64,000 bases of DNA. Origin: Streptomyces misionensis. Lineage in GTDB: Bacteria; Actinomycetota; Actinomycetes; Streptomycetales; Streptomycetaceae. The DNA lies in NCBI RefSeq assembly GCF_900104815.1, contig NZ_FNTD01000004.1, positions 5,658,501 to 5,722,500 on the forward strand. Reading direction: 5' to 3'. Of this stretch, positions 1 through 8,235 are shown piece by piece. A model generated the notes under the pieces. That model was not told where the DNA came from and searched no databases. It was given only the letters and a program-made list of their open reading frames with translations. Positions within the stretch are counted from its first letter, which is position 1. Each line of letters opens with the position of its first letter. A program made the position numbers and the translations under genes.

Positions 1-2
1 TC

Positions 3-845
3 CTGACGAAGGACAACCCCCAGGGCGACGTCCTCTTCGGCGTCGACAACACCCTGCTGTCCCGCGCCCTCGACAACGGCCTGTTCCAGCCGTACACCGC
101 CAAGGGCCTCGACAAGGTCGGGGGCCGGTTCCAGCTGGACCAGGCCAAGCATCGCGTCACGCCCGTCGACTACGGCGACATCTGCGTCAACTACGACAAG
201 GCCTACTTCGACCGGCACCACCTCGCGCCTCCGCGGTCCTTCGCCGACCTGGCCGAGCCGCGGTACAAGAACCTCCTCGTCACCGAGAACGCGGCCACCT
301 CCTCGCCCGGCCTCGGCTTCCTGCTCGGCAGCGCCGCGCGGTTCGGGGACCAGGGCTGGCCGGGCTACTGGAAGAAGCTCAAGGCCAACGGCGTGAAGGT
401 CGTGGACGGCTGGGAGCAGGCCTACTACCAGGAGTTCTCCGGATCCTCCGAGGGCAGGAAGGCCGGCGGCGACCGGCCGCTCGTCGTGTCGTACGCCTCC
501 TCGCCGCCCGCCGAGGTGATCTACGCCAAGAAGCGGCCCGCCACCGCCCCGACCGGCGTGGCGAGCGGCACCTGCTTCCGGCAGGTCGAGTTCGCCGGGC
601 TGCTCGCCAACGCCAAGAACCCCAAGGGCGCCAAGGCGTTCCTCGACTTCCTGGTCTCCAAGGAGTTCCAGGAGGACATGCCGCTGAACATGTTCGTCTA
701 CCCGGTCGTGGCCGGCGCCAAGGTGCCCGCCGACTTCACCGCGTACGGTCCGGCCGCCCAGCACCCCGAGACCATGGCGCCCGACAAGATCGCCGCCAAC
801 CGTGATCAGTGGGTCAAGGCGTGGACGTCGCTCGTACTGAAGTGA
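3..845 (+). CDS. thiB: Thiamine ABC transporter substrate-binding protein, 5'-truncated by window edge
   Basis: The frame is open from base 3 and gives 280 C-terminal residues; the start and any signal peptide lie outside the window. The visible part has the iron/thiamine-type periplasmic-binding fold, with an early stretch reading DVLFGVDNTLLSRAL and later YGDICVNYDKAYF, then SPGLGFLLGS, all typical of ThiB/TbpA proteins that bind thiamine or its phosphates outside the membrane. It is followed by a double-length permease and an ATPase, the order of the thiBPQ operon, which strongly supports the substrate class. The stop overlaps the permease start. Substrate is inferred from family and operon; a TPP riboswitch, if any, would be upstream of the window. 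Confidence 0.88.
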   Translation: MTKDNPQGDVLFGVDNTLLSRALDNGLFQPYTAKGLDKVGGRFQLDQAKHRVTPVDYGDICVNYDKAYFDRHHLAPPRSFADLAEPRYKNLLVTENAATSSPGLGFLLGSAARFGDQGWPGYWKKLKANGVKVVDGWEQAYYQEFSGSSEGRKAGGDRPLVVSYASSPPAEVIYAKKRPATAPTGVASGTCFRQVEFAGLLANAKNPKGAKAFLDFLVSKEFQEDMPLNMFVYPVVAGAKVPADFTAYGPAAQHPETMAPDKIAANRDQWVKAWTSLVLK

Positions 846-2494
846 CCACCCGCAGGCGGGGGTCGCGCGGGAGCGCGGCGCGGCTGGGGCTGCTGGCCCT
901 GCCCGTCGCGTTCTTCGCCGTGTTCTTCGCCTGGCCCGTCGCCGCGATCGTGGCGCGCGGGCTGAGGACCGACGGCGGCTGGCGGTTCGGGCGGATCGCG
1001 GACGTGGTCGCCCAGCCGGACATCCGGCACGTGCTCTGGTTCACCTGCTGGCAGGCGCTCGCCTCCACCGCGCTCACCCTGCTGCTCGCGCTGCCCGCCG
1101 CGTTCGTCTTCGCCCGCCTCGACTTCCCCGGCAAGCAGGTGCTGCGGGCCGTCGTCACCGTCCCGTTCGTGCTGCCCACCGTGGTCGCCGGCAGCGCCTT
1201 CCTGGCGCTGGTCGGCCACGGCGGGCTGCTCGACCACCTGTGGGGCGTACGGCTGGACACCACGGTGTGGGCGATCCTGCTCGCGCACGTCTTCTTCAAC
1301 TACGCGGTGGTCGTACGGACCGTGGGCGGGCTCTGGGCGCAGCTCGACCCCCGGCAGGAGGAGGCCGCGCGGATGCTCGGCGCCTCACCTCTGCGGGCGT
1401 GGCGCCAGGTGACGCTCCCCGCCCTCGCGCCCGCGGTGGCCGCCGCAGCGCTGATGGTCTTCCTGTTCACCTTCACCTCCTTCGGCGTGGTCCAGATCCT
1501 CGGCGGCCCCGCCTTCTCCACCCTCGAAGTGGAGATCTACCGGCAGACCTCCGAGGTCTTCGACCTGTCCACGGCCGCCGTCCTCACCCTCGTCCAGTTC
1601 GCCGCGGTCGGCGCGATCCTCGCCGTGCACGCCTGGACGGTACGGCGCCGCGAGACCGCACTGCGCCTGGTCGACCCCAAGGTGACCGCCCGCCGGCCGC
1701 GCGGCGCCGGACAGCGGGCGCTGCTCGCCGGCGTCCTCCTCACCATCGCGCTGCTCCTGGTGCTGCCGCTCACCGTGCTGGTCCGGCGCTCCCTGGACGC
1801 CCCCGGCTTCGGCTACTACCGGGCACTGACCCGCACCGACGGCGGTACGTTCCTGGTGGCGCCGGTGCACGCGGTGTGGACCTCGCTCCAGTACGCCGTC
1901 GCCGCCACCGCCATCGCCGTGGTCGTCGGCGCCCTCGCCGCCGCGGCGCTGGCCCGCCGGGACGCCGGCCGGCTGGTGCGGGGCTTCGACGCGCTGCTGA
2001 TGCTGCCGCTCGGCGTCTCCGCCGTGACCGTCGGCTTCGGTTTCCTGATCGCCCTCGACAAGCCGCCGCTGGACCTGCGCCAGTCCTGGATCCTGGTGCC
2101 GCTCGCCCAGGCCCTGGTCGGCGCCCCCTTCGTCGTGCGCACCATGCTGCCGGTGCTGCGCGCGGTGGACGCGCGCCTGCGGGAGGCGGCGGCCGTGCTC
2201 GGCGCCTCGCCCTGGCAGGTGTGGCGGGAGGTCGATCTGCCGCTGGTGCGGCGGGCGTTGCTGGTCGCGGCCGGGTTCGCGTTCGCCGTCTCGCTCGGCG
2301 AGTTCGGGGCGACCGTGTTCATCGCCCGGCCCGACAACCCGACCCTGCCGGTCGCCGTGGCCCGGCTGCTCAGCCGCCCGGGTGACCTCAACTACGGCCA
2401 GGCAATGGCCCTTTCGACCATTCTGATGGTGGTGTGCGCCGCCGCCCTGCTCATCCTGGAGCGGCTGCGCACCGACCGGACGGGGGAGTTCTGA
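842..2494 (+). CDS. thiP: Thiamine ABC transporter permease
   Basis: About 550 residues with roughly twelve hydrophobic segments, i.e. two fused permease halves, the usual ThiP architecture. Each half carries an EAA coupling loop: EEAARMLGASPLRAWRQVTL in the first half and a matching REAAAVLGASPWQVWREVDL in the second. It forms the membrane channel fed by the preceding binding protein and energised by the following ATPase. I chose the GTG at 842 because it overlaps the upstream stop (GTGA), implying translational coupling, and gives MTTRRRGS before the first membrane helix. In-frame GTGs at 809 and 821 are possible alternatives that would overlap thiB by about 25-37 bases. The 3' end overlaps thiQ (TGATG). 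Confidence 0.87.
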   Translation: MTTRRRGSRGSAARLGLLALPVAFFAVFFAWPVAAIVARGLRTDGGWRFGRIADVVAQPDIRHVLWFTCWQALASTALTLLLALPAAFVFARLDFPGKQVLRAVVTVPFVLPTVVAGSAFLALVGHGGLLDHLWGVRLDTTVWAILLAHVFFNYAVVVRTVGGLWAQLDPRQEEAARMLGASPLRAWRQVTLPALAPAVAAAALMVFLFTFTSFGVVQILGGPAFSTLEVEIYRQTSEVFDLSTAAVLTLVQFAAVGAILAVHAWTVRRRETALRLVDPKVTARRPRGAGQRALLAGVLLTIALLLVLPLTVLVRRSLDAPGFGYYRALTRTDGGTFLVAPVHAVWTSLQYAVAATAIAVVVGALAAAALARRDAGRLVRGFDALLMLPLGVSAVTVGFGFLIALDKPPLDLRQSWILVPLAQALVGAPFVVRTMLPVLRAVDARLREAAAVLGASPWQVWREVDLPLVRRALLVAAGFAFAVSLGEFGATVFIARPDNPTLPVAVARLLSRPGDLNYGQAMALSTILMVVCAAALLILERLRTDRTGEF

Positions 2495-3513
2495 TGCTGA
2501 GTCTCCAGGGCGCGACCGTGCGCTTCGGCGGTCGGGCCGTGCTGGACGCGGTGGACCTGGAGGTCGCCGAGCACGAGGTGGTGTGCGTGCTCGGACCCAG
2601 CGGCAGCGGCAAGTCCACCCTGCTGCGGGTGGTGGCGGGGTTGCAGCCCCTGGACGCCGGGCGGGTGTCGCTCGCCGGGCGCGACCAGGGCGGGGTGCCG
2701 GCGCACCGGCGGGGCGTGGGCCTGATGTTCCAGGACCACCAGCTCTTCCCGCAGCGGGACGTCGGCGCCAACGTGGCCTTCGGGTTGCGCATGCAGGGCG
2801 CGGCGAAGGGCGAACGGGACGGCCGCGTCGGGGAGTTGCTGGAACTGGTCGGGCTGCCCGGGGCGGCCCGGCGGGCGGTGGCGGGGCTGTCCGGCGGTGA
2901 ACAGCAGCGCGTCGCCCTCGCCCGCGCGCTCGCCCCCCGGCCCCGGCTGCTGATGCTGGACGAGCCCCTCGGCCAGCTCGACCGCTCGCTCCGGGAACGG
3001 CTGGTCGTCGAACTGCGGGAACTCTTCGGCCGGTTGGGTACGACCGTGCTGGCCGTCACCCATGACCAGGGCGAGGCGTTCGCGCTGGCCGACCGGGTGG
3101 TGGTGATGCGCGACGGGCGCGTCGCGCAGTCCGGTACGCCCCTGGAGGTCTGGCAGCGGCCCGCCGACGCGTTCGTGGCCGGCTTCCTCGGCTTCGAGAA
3201 CGTGACGGAGGCGACCGTCGCCGGGACCGTCGCCGACAGCCCCTGGGGCAAGCTGCCGGTGCCCGAGGGCGCGCCGCAGGGCAGCCGGTCGCTGCTGGTG
3301 CGGCCCGCCGGGGTACGGCTGGCCGCGGCCGACGCCGGGCTGCCCTGCACGGTGACCGCCCGCACCTTCAAGGGCACCCATGTGGCCGTGCACCTCCAGC
3401 CCGAAGGCGGCGGCCCGCGCCTGGAGGCGGCCTGCGCGCTGCGGGACGCTCCGGCGGCCGGTGACGTGGTGGGCGCGGAGTTCGACGCGGCCGAAATCGT
3501 CGTGCTGGGGTGA
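2494..3513 (+). CDS. thiQ: Thiamine ABC transporter ATP-binding protein
   Basis: 339 residues. Walker A GPSGSGKST is at residues 34-42, the ABC signature LSGGEQQRVALARAL near residue 131, Walker B LLMLDEP near 153 and the H-loop as VTHDQGEAF. A C-terminal TOBE-like extension follows residue ~240, so it is longer than E. coli ThiQ and more like the FbpC/PotA class. The ATG at 2494 overlaps the permease stop and is preceded by GGGGGAG, so start choice is firm; reading further upstream would only add a stretch of thiP in another frame. It is the last gene of the importer operon. Confidence 0.88.
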   Translation: MLSLQGATVRFGGRAVLDAVDLEVAEHEVVCVLGPSGSGKSTLLRVVAGLQPLDAGRVSLAGRDQGGVPAHRRGVGLMFQDHQLFPQRDVGANVAFGLRMQGAAKGERDGRVGELLELVGLPGAARRAVAGLSGGEQQRVALARALAPRPRLLMLDEPLGQLDRSLRERLVVELRELFGRLGTTVLAVTHDQGEAFALADRVVVMRDGRVAQSGTPLEVWQRPADAFVAGFLGFENVTEATVAGTVADSPWGKLPVPEGAPQGSRSLLVRPAGVRLAAADAGLPCTVTARTFKGTHVAVHLQPEGGGPRLEAACALRDAPAAGDVVGAEFDAAEIVVLG

Positions 3514-3525
3514 GGGTCCGCCGCC

Positions 3526-3537
3526 TAGGGTGAGCCC
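3526..3537 (+). promoter_or_regulatory. -10 box TAGGGT placed for a leaderless transcript
   Basis: TAGGGT lies at 3526-3531, exactly six bases before the ATG at 3538, and no ribosome binding site precedes that ATG. This TANNNT-N6-start geometry is the common arrangement for leaderless mRNAs in actinomycetes. The same spacing recurs at 5512 (minus), 21651 and 55464, and with a weaker -10 at 50570. No convincing -35 was seen. Confidence 0.55.
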
Positions 3538-4335
3538 ATGACGTATCTCGCACACGAACGCTACTGTGACGAAATCGCCCATCAGGTAAGCCAGTTGAGG
3601 GAACTGGTCGCCTCCGGCGCCGATCTGGCGGCCCGCGTGCCGACCTGTCCGGACTGGTCGTTGGAACAGCTGGTGCGGCACATGGGCGGCGCGCTGCGCT
3701 GGGCGGGCACGATGGTGCGGACGCAGGCCCAGGAGATGGTCCCGCCCGACCAGGTCCCGCTCGGCGGCGGTCCCGAGGCGCAGGGCGACCCGGCGGCGCT
3801 GGACGCCTGGCTGGCGGAGACCGGGGAACTGGTCGTCGGCGCGCTGCGCGAGGCGGGCCCCGAGACCAAGGTGTGGACCTGGACCGGCGTGAACACCAGC
3901 GGATTCTGGGCCCGCCGGATGGCCCATGAGATCACCATCCACCGCGCGGACGCCGCGCTCACCGTCGGGGTGCCCTACGAGGTCGCGCCCGAGATCGCCG
4001 CCGACGCGCTGGACGAGTGGCTGGAGCTGGTGGAGTGGGCGCAGCGCACCGGGGCGCGCGAGTGGGCCACGGGGCTGCGCGGACCGGCCCGCAGCATCCA
4101 CCTGCACGCCACCGACGCCGACCCGGCGCTGCACGCCGAGTGGCTGGTCGAGGTCGGCGACGAGGGCGTGTACTGGCGGCGCGGCCACGAGAAGGCGACG
4201 GTCGCCCTGCGCGGCCCGCTGACGTCCGTGCTGCTCGCCTTCTACCGCAGGCTGCCGCTGGACTCGCCCGGCCTGGAGGTCCTGGGCGAGCGCGAGGTGC
4301 TGGACCGCTGGCTGGAGCAGGCCAGCTTCGGCTGA
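3538..4335 (+). CDS. Maleylpyruvate isomerase-like, mycothiol-dependent metalloenzyme family (TIGR03083)
   Basis: 265 residues. The N-terminal half matches the DinB/MDMPI four-helix fold: an opening VPTCPDWSLEQLVRHMGG block supplies the first histidine ligand, and AHEITIHRADA at about residue 128 gives the E-x3-H pair that with it would bind a divalent metal. The C-terminal ~80 residues match the small MDMPI C-terminal domain. Family members act as mycothiol S-transferases or mycothiol-dependent isomerases in the cytoplasm; the exact substrate cannot be read from sequence. It sits 25 bases after thiQ but has its own -10 six bases before the ATG, so it is probably independently transcribed without a leader. 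A bidirectional terminator follows. Confidence 0.8.
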   Translation: MTYLAHERYCDEIAHQVSQLRELVASGADLAARVPTCPDWSLEQLVRHMGGALRWAGTMVRTQAQEMVPPDQVPLGGGPEAQGDPAALDAWLAETGELVVGALREAGPETKVWTWTGVNTSGFWARRMAHEITIHRADAALTVGVPYEVAPEIAADALDEWLELVEWAQRTGAREWATGLRGPARSIHLHATDADPALHAEWLVEVGDEGVYWRRGHEKATVALRGPLTSVLLAFYRRLPLDSPGLEVLGEREVLDRWLEQASFG

Positions 4336-4350
4336 GCCGGCGTACGACGA

Positions 4351-4383
4351 CGGGCCCGCTCCGGTCTTCCGGAGGCGGGCCCG
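4351..4383. terminator. Bidirectional terminator hairpin
   Basis: CGGGCCCGC at 4351-4359 pairs with GCGGGCCCG at 4375-4383, extended inwards by a CCGG/CCGG stem with one bulged base and a short TCT loop. It lies between two convergent genes ending at 4335 and 4388. Confidence 0.75.
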
Positions 4384-4387
4384 GCGG

Positions 4388-5512
4388 TCACCCCCTCAGC
4401 CGCACGAGCGCGTCGGATGCCTCGTCGATGCCGTCCACGAGGGCGATCCGGGACTCCAGCGCCCGCCCCGCGGCGAGGGAGCGCAGCAGCGGCCAGGCCG
4501 GCAGCTCCCGCGTCCAGTGGTCCCGGTCCACCAGCACCATCGGCCTCGGCTCGCCGTGCGACTCGTAGTAGTTCGGCGTCGCGTTGTCGAAGATCTCCTG
4601 CACGGTCCCGGCGGCGCCCGGCAGGAAGACCACCCCGGCGGTGGAGCGGGCCAGCAGGCCGTCCTCCCGGGTGGCGTTGGCGAAGTACTTGGCGATGTGC
4701 GCGGCGAAGGGGTTCGGCGGCTCGTGGCCGTAGAACCAGGTCGGAATGCCCACCGAGGTGCCGCCGCCGGGCCAGCGGGAGCGGACCGCGAAGGCCGCCC
4801 GCGCCCACTCGGTCACCGACGGCCGGAACGAGGGCGCCTTGGCGAGCAGCACCAGCGCCTCCTCCAGCATGGAGTCTGCGAACGGGGCCGCGTAGGCGCC
4901 CAGGTTCGCCGCCTCCATCGCGCCGGGACCGCCGCCGGTGGCGACCGTGAACCCGGCGCGGGCCAGCGACCGGCCGAGGCGCGCGGCACCGGCGTACTCG
5001 ACCGAGCCCCGCTCCGTCGCGTGGCCGCCCATCACCCCGACCACCCGGCAGCCGTCGAGGATCTCGTCCAGCGCGTCGGAGACCGCGTCGTCGTGGATCG
5101 CGCGGAGCATCGAGGCGAAGACGTCACCGTCCCCCGTCGTCCGCCGGGACCAGGCGTGGGCCCGCGCGTCCGGCGTCGCCTCGTACCCCTCCTCCAGCGA
5201 CGCGAACAGCTCCTCCGGCGTGTACGGGCGGCCCCGGTACGGGTCGAAGGGCAGGCCGGGTACGGGCGGGAAGACCAGGGCGCCGGCCGCGCGGACCCGG
5301 GCGGCGGCCTCCGGCGCCATCGGGCAGCCCAGGAAGACGGCGTCCGCGGTGTCGAGGCGCAGCAGGGCGCTCGTACGGTCGGTCAGGTCCACGGCCTGGA
5401 CGCGGCATCCGGCGAGCGAGCCGCGCTCGGCGGCCACCCGGTCGAACGCGGCGAGCGAGGCGATCTCACGGCCGCGGGCGGCGCGGGGCGGAGGGGCGGG
5501 TGTCGGGTGCAC
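4388..5512 (-). CDS. LOG-family (lysine decarboxylase-like) protein, long form
   Basis: 374 residues. The C-terminal two thirds carry the Rossmann-like LOG fold: GGGPGAMEAANLGAY in the middle and, further on, LPGAAGTVQEIFD, a variant of the PGGxGTxxE motif in which the second Gly is Ala. LOG proteins hydrolyse cytokinin riboside 5'-monophosphates or related nucleotides (phosphoribohydrolase). Here an extra N-terminal ~150 residues precede the core, as in long actinobacterial homologues, so substrate may differ. The GTG start at 5512 has no ribosome binding site but has TAGCAT (minus strand 5524-5519) six bases before it, consistent with leaderless expression. Confidence 0.75.
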   Translation of the reverse strand: MHPTPAPPPRAARGREIASLAAFDRVAAERGSLAGCRVQAVDLTDRTSALLRLDTADAVFLGCPMAPEAAARVRAAGALVFPPVPGLPFDPYRGRPYTPEELFASLEEGYEATPDARAHAWSRRTTGDGDVFASMLRAIHDDAVSDALDEILDGCRVVGVMGGHATERGSVEYAGAARLGRSLARAGFTVATGGGPGAMEAANLGAYAAPFADSMLEEALVLLAKAPSFRPSVTEWARAAFAVRSRWPGGGTSVGIPTWFYGHEPPNPFAAHIAKYFANATREDGLLARSTAGVVFLPGAAGTVQEIFDNATPNYYESHGEPRPMVLVDRDHWTRELPAWPLLRSLAAGRALESRIALVDGIDEASDALVRLRG

Positions 5513-5524
5513 CCGCCCATGCTA
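5513..5524 (-). promoter_or_regulatory. -10 box TAGCAT for leaderless LOG-family gene
   Basis: On the minus strand TAGCAT (5524-5519) is followed by six bases and then the GTG start at 5512. An out-of-frame ATG overlaps the box. Geometry matches the other leaderless candidates in this window. Confidence 0.5.
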
Positions 5525-5532
5525 GGAGCGGC

Positions 5533-5940
5533 TCAGCCCTCGATCGCGGCCGGGTCCATCCACATGATCTCCCAGGTGTGGCCGTCGAGGTCGTCGAAGG
5601 CACGGCCGTACATGAAGCCCTGGTCCTGGGTGGGGCCGCTCTCCGTGCCGCCCGCCGCGAGCGCCTTGCCGACCAGCTCGTCGACCTTCTCGCGGCTCTC
5701 GGCGCTCAGACAGATCAGCACCTCGCTGGTGGTCGTGGCGTCGGCGATCTCCTTCTTGGTGAAGGTCGCGTAGAACGGCCGGGTGAGCAGCATCGCGACG
5801 ATGGTGTCGCTGATCACGACCGAGGCGGCGTTCTCGTTGCTGAACTGCGCGTTGATCGTGTAGCCCAGCCCGGTGAAGAACTTCTTCGAGGCGTCGAGGT
5901 CGTTCACGGGCAGGTTCACGAAGATCATCTGCTGGGACAT
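5533..5940 (-). CDS. VOC-family (glyoxalase/bleomycin-resistance fold) protein
   Basis: 135 residues in the small two-repeat VOC fold: MIFVNLPVNDLDASKKFF opens the first beta-alpha-beta module and GRAFDDLDGHTWEIMWMD closes the second, with the terminal E of WEIMW in the usual metal-ligand position. This resembles the PhnB/lactoylglutathione-lyase-like subfamily often called extradiol dioxygenase or glyoxalase. The ATG at 5940 is preceded by GGGAGA at good distance; an in-frame start 45 bases further out lacks a ribosome binding site. Stand-alone gene; substrate unknown. Confidence 0.82.
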   Translation of the reverse strand: MSQQMIFVNLPVNDLDASKKFFTGLGYTINAQFSNENAASVVISDTIVAMLLTRPFYATFTKKEIADATTTSEVLICLSAESREKVDELVGKALAAGGTESGPTQDQGFMYGRAFDDLDGHTWEIMWMDPAAIEG

Positions 5941-6036
5941 GCCGTCTCCCGGGTCGCACGTTGTTCGATTCGCAGGGGTAGACACCCGGCCGCGACGGAA
6001 CTCATCGGTGCTCGGGAGACTTTTTCCCGCGGCTTC

Positions 6037-7323
6037 TCAGTGGGTCAGCGGAAAGGCCGCCAGCACGGCGATCGCCAGGGTGAGCGGGGTGAACAGGACC
6101 AGCAGGGCGAACGCGCGCAGGGCGGCGGCGCCGCGCAGCACCGTGCTGGGCGCGCCGAGGCGGAGCAGGGCGTCCGTCGTCTCGGCCCGGCCCTGGCGCG
6201 CCTCCACCGCCGAGGTCAGCAGGGTGGCGACGGCGCAGCCGGCGACGACCAGCGCGCCGAGGGCGCTCAGCGGGCCGAAGTCCCGGGCGGGGGCGTGGTA
6301 CAGGGTGGTCGTCGCGTAGCCGGCGGCGGCCACCGCGCACACCACGCCGAGGGGACGGCCGATCCTGGTGGCCTCCGCCATCAGGACGCGTCCCGCGAGC
6401 AGCCGGAGCGCGCCGGGGCGGGCGCACTGGAGGAGGCGGCCGCACAGGTGGGTGAGGCCGGGGGCGGCCAGCACGAGGCCCACGGCGGTGAGGACCCAGC
6501 CGAGCAGGACCGTTACGGCCTCGCCGGGGAGCGTGGCGATGGTCGGGGCGTGCGCGGGGGGAGTGCGGCCGGCGTACGCCTGGGCGGTGAGGCCGGCGGC
6601 GAGCAGGGCGACGGCCCAGGGCAGGCCGGGCAGGACGGCCTTCTCGGCCAGGGTGGGGGACGGCACGGGTTCGGGGCCGGTCTGGTCGGCCGGTGCCGGG
6701 GAGGCGCCCTCCGCGGGGCCCGGCGCCGGCACGGTGGCACCGGCGCGCACCGGCGGCGCCCCGGACCGGCCGAACGGCAGGTACCTGCGCTGCGGCCGGC
6801 GCACCGGCCGCGGGTCCCTGGGCCGCAGGACCACCGCGACCGCCGCCGTGGCCACCACCGGTACGACCGCCAGCAGGGTCAGGACGGCGGGCAGCGGCAG
6901 GGGCTCGCCGGCCGCCAGGAACGCGGCCCTCGCACCGGCGGACCGCATGCCCGGCAGATCGCCGCGCAGGCGCAGGAAGAGCAGGAGGGCCGCCGCGGAG
7001 CCGAGGGCGGTGGCGAGGGCCGTGGCCAGACAGGAGATCGCCATCAGCCGGGCCGGGCCGAGACCGAGGGCGGACAGGCCGGGGCGCGGCCGGGTGCCGG
7101 GGTCGGTGCGGGCGACCGCCAGCGCGAGGTAGACCGTGGCGGCGACCGGCACCGCGCACCAGGCCAGCCGCAGCGCCCCCGCGCCCGCCGCGCCGGGGTG
7201 GCGCAGGGCGTAGCCGAGGCAGGACAGCAGCAGGAACCCGGTGCCCGCCGAGGCCGCCGCCACCAGCAGGCGGCGCAGCTGGACGGCGGGGCGGGCCGCT
7301 CGGGTCAGACGGAGATCGAGCAC
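6037..7323 (-). CDS. ABC exporter permease (FtsX-like), membrane subunit
   Basis: 428 residues with about ten hydrophobic segments, starting LDLRLTRAARPAVQLRRLLV and rich in Ala/Leu. It follows an ABC ATPase of the MacB/LolD type on the same strand, and its GTG start at 7323 lies 19 bases inside the end of that gene, so the two are translationally coupled. The pair should form an ABC export or lipoprotein/peptide-handling complex in the membrane. A charged Pro-rich loop (around residues 175-225) separates two membrane blocks. Reading upstream of 7323 only gives a wrong-frame copy of the ATPase. The cargo is not predictable; no immunity or peptide gene is adjacent. Confidence 0.75.
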   Translation of the reverse strand: MLDLRLTRAARPAVQLRRLLVAAASAGTGFLLLSCLGYALRHPGAAGAGALRLAWCAVPVAATVYLALAVARTDPGTRPRPGLSALGLGPARLMAISCLATALATALGSAAALLLFLRLRGDLPGMRSAGARAAFLAAGEPLPLPAVLTLLAVVPVVATAAVAVVLRPRDPRPVRRPQRRYLPFGRSGAPPVRAGATVPAPGPAEGASPAPADQTGPEPVPSPTLAEKAVLPGLPWAVALLAAGLTAQAYAGRTPPAHAPTIATLPGEAVTVLLGWVLTAVGLVLAAPGLTHLCGRLLQCARPGALRLLAGRVLMAEATRIGRPLGVVCAVAAAGYATTTLYHAPARDFGPLSALGALVVAGCAVATLLTSAVEARQGRAETTDALLRLGAPSTVLRGAAALRAFALLVLFTPLTLAIAVLAAFPLTH

Positions 7324-8045
7324 GCGGCCCGGCCTTCCGCGTCGGGGACCTCCGGCAGGTGTACGGTCCGCACCGGCCGCCCGTCCAGCAGGTTCACCGT
7401 GCGGTCGGCGAGCGCGGCCGTCTCGGGGTCGTGGGTGGCGAGGACCACGGTGATGCCGTGCGAGCGGGCGGCGCTGGTCAGGGTGCGCAGCACATGGCCC
7501 CGGTCGGCGCGGTGCAGCGGGGCGGTCGGCTCGTCGGCGAACAGCACCGTGGGCGCCGGGGCCAGGGCGCGGGCGATCGACACCCGCTGGCGTTCGGCCT
7601 GCCGCAGCCGGTGCGGGCGCTTGCGGGCGATCTCGCCGACGTCCAGCCGCTCCAGCCACTCCAGCGCGGTGGTCTTGGCCCGGCGGCGGCTGGTGCCGCG
7701 CAGCATCAGCGGCAGCGCGGCGTTCTCCCAGGCGTTCAGCTCGGGCACCAGGCCCGGCTCGGGGCCGATCCAGCAGAAGCGGTCCCGGCGCAGCCGCTCG
7801 CGGGACGCGGGGCCGAGGGTGTGCAGGGGGGTGCTGTTGAACCACACCTCGCCCTCGCGGACCGGCACCAGCCCGGACAGACAGCGCAGCAGGGTCGTCT
7901 TGCCGCTGCCGCGGGGGCCGCTGACGGCGAGGATCTCGCCCTCCCGCACGGCGAGCGAGACCCCGGCGAGTCCGGGGGAGCCGTCGGGGTGCGTGAAGTG
8001 CAGGGAGCGTGCCCAGAGCACGTCGTTGTCCGGCGGAGCCTCCAT
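7305..8045 (-). CDS. ABC transporter ATP-binding protein (MacB/LolD-like)
   Basis: 246 residues. Walker A is GPRGSGKTT near residue 44, Walker B is TVLFADEPTAPL near residue 168, and the H-loop reads LATHDPETA. The signature region is weak: RLRQAERQRVSIARAL replaces the usual LSGGQQQRV, so the LSGGQ glycines are missing, which is unusual and could lower or change ATPase activity. The start ATG at 8045 has GAGG ahead of it. It overlaps the downstream permease gene by 19 bases. Likely a lipid, peptide or drug exporter component. Confidence 0.8.
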   Translation of the reverse strand: MEAPPDNDVLWARSLHFTHPDGSPGLAGVSLAVREGEILAVSGPRGSGKTTLLRCLSGLVPVREGEVWFNSTPLHTLGPASRERLRRDRFCWIGPEPGLVPELNAWENAALPLMLRGTSRRRAKTTALEWLERLDVGEIARKRPHRLRQAERQRVSIARALAPAPTVLFADEPTAPLHRADRGHVLRTLTSAARSHGITVVLATHDPETAALADRTVNLLDGRPVRTVHLPEVPDAEGRAACSISV

Positions 8046-8166
8046 GGGCGTACACCTCGGTTCTGATCCGTTTTCCCGTGCCTGTTCCCCCGTACGGGGG
8101 AACGAAGGCAGGGCCGATCGGTCACTGGAACGCTAGGCAGCCGCCGCACGGTGGCCGGACAGCACA

Positions 8167-8212
8167 CGGCCCCGGGCCGCCGTTCTCACTCGAACGGACG
8201 GCTCCGGGGCCG
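8167..8212 (-). terminator. Terminator of aminotransferase operon
   Basis: CGGCCCCGG (8167-8175) pairs perfectly with CCGGGGCCG (8204-8212); the stem extends inward through GCCG/CGGC and CGTT/AACG with small bulges. It lies 25-70 bases beyond the aminotransferase stop at 8236. Confidence 0.7.
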
Positions 8213-8235
8213 GTCGCGGTCACACCGTCAGCTGA

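Noticed and set aside
1..900. TPP riboswitch for the thiamine importer
   Set aside because: It would lie upstream of thiB, outside the window; nothing like the THI element is present here.
5500..8136. 878-codon plus-strand open frame across VOC, permease and ATPase genes
   Set aside because: Low-complexity Gln/Arg/Gly product; the minus strand has clear families and ribosome binding sites here.
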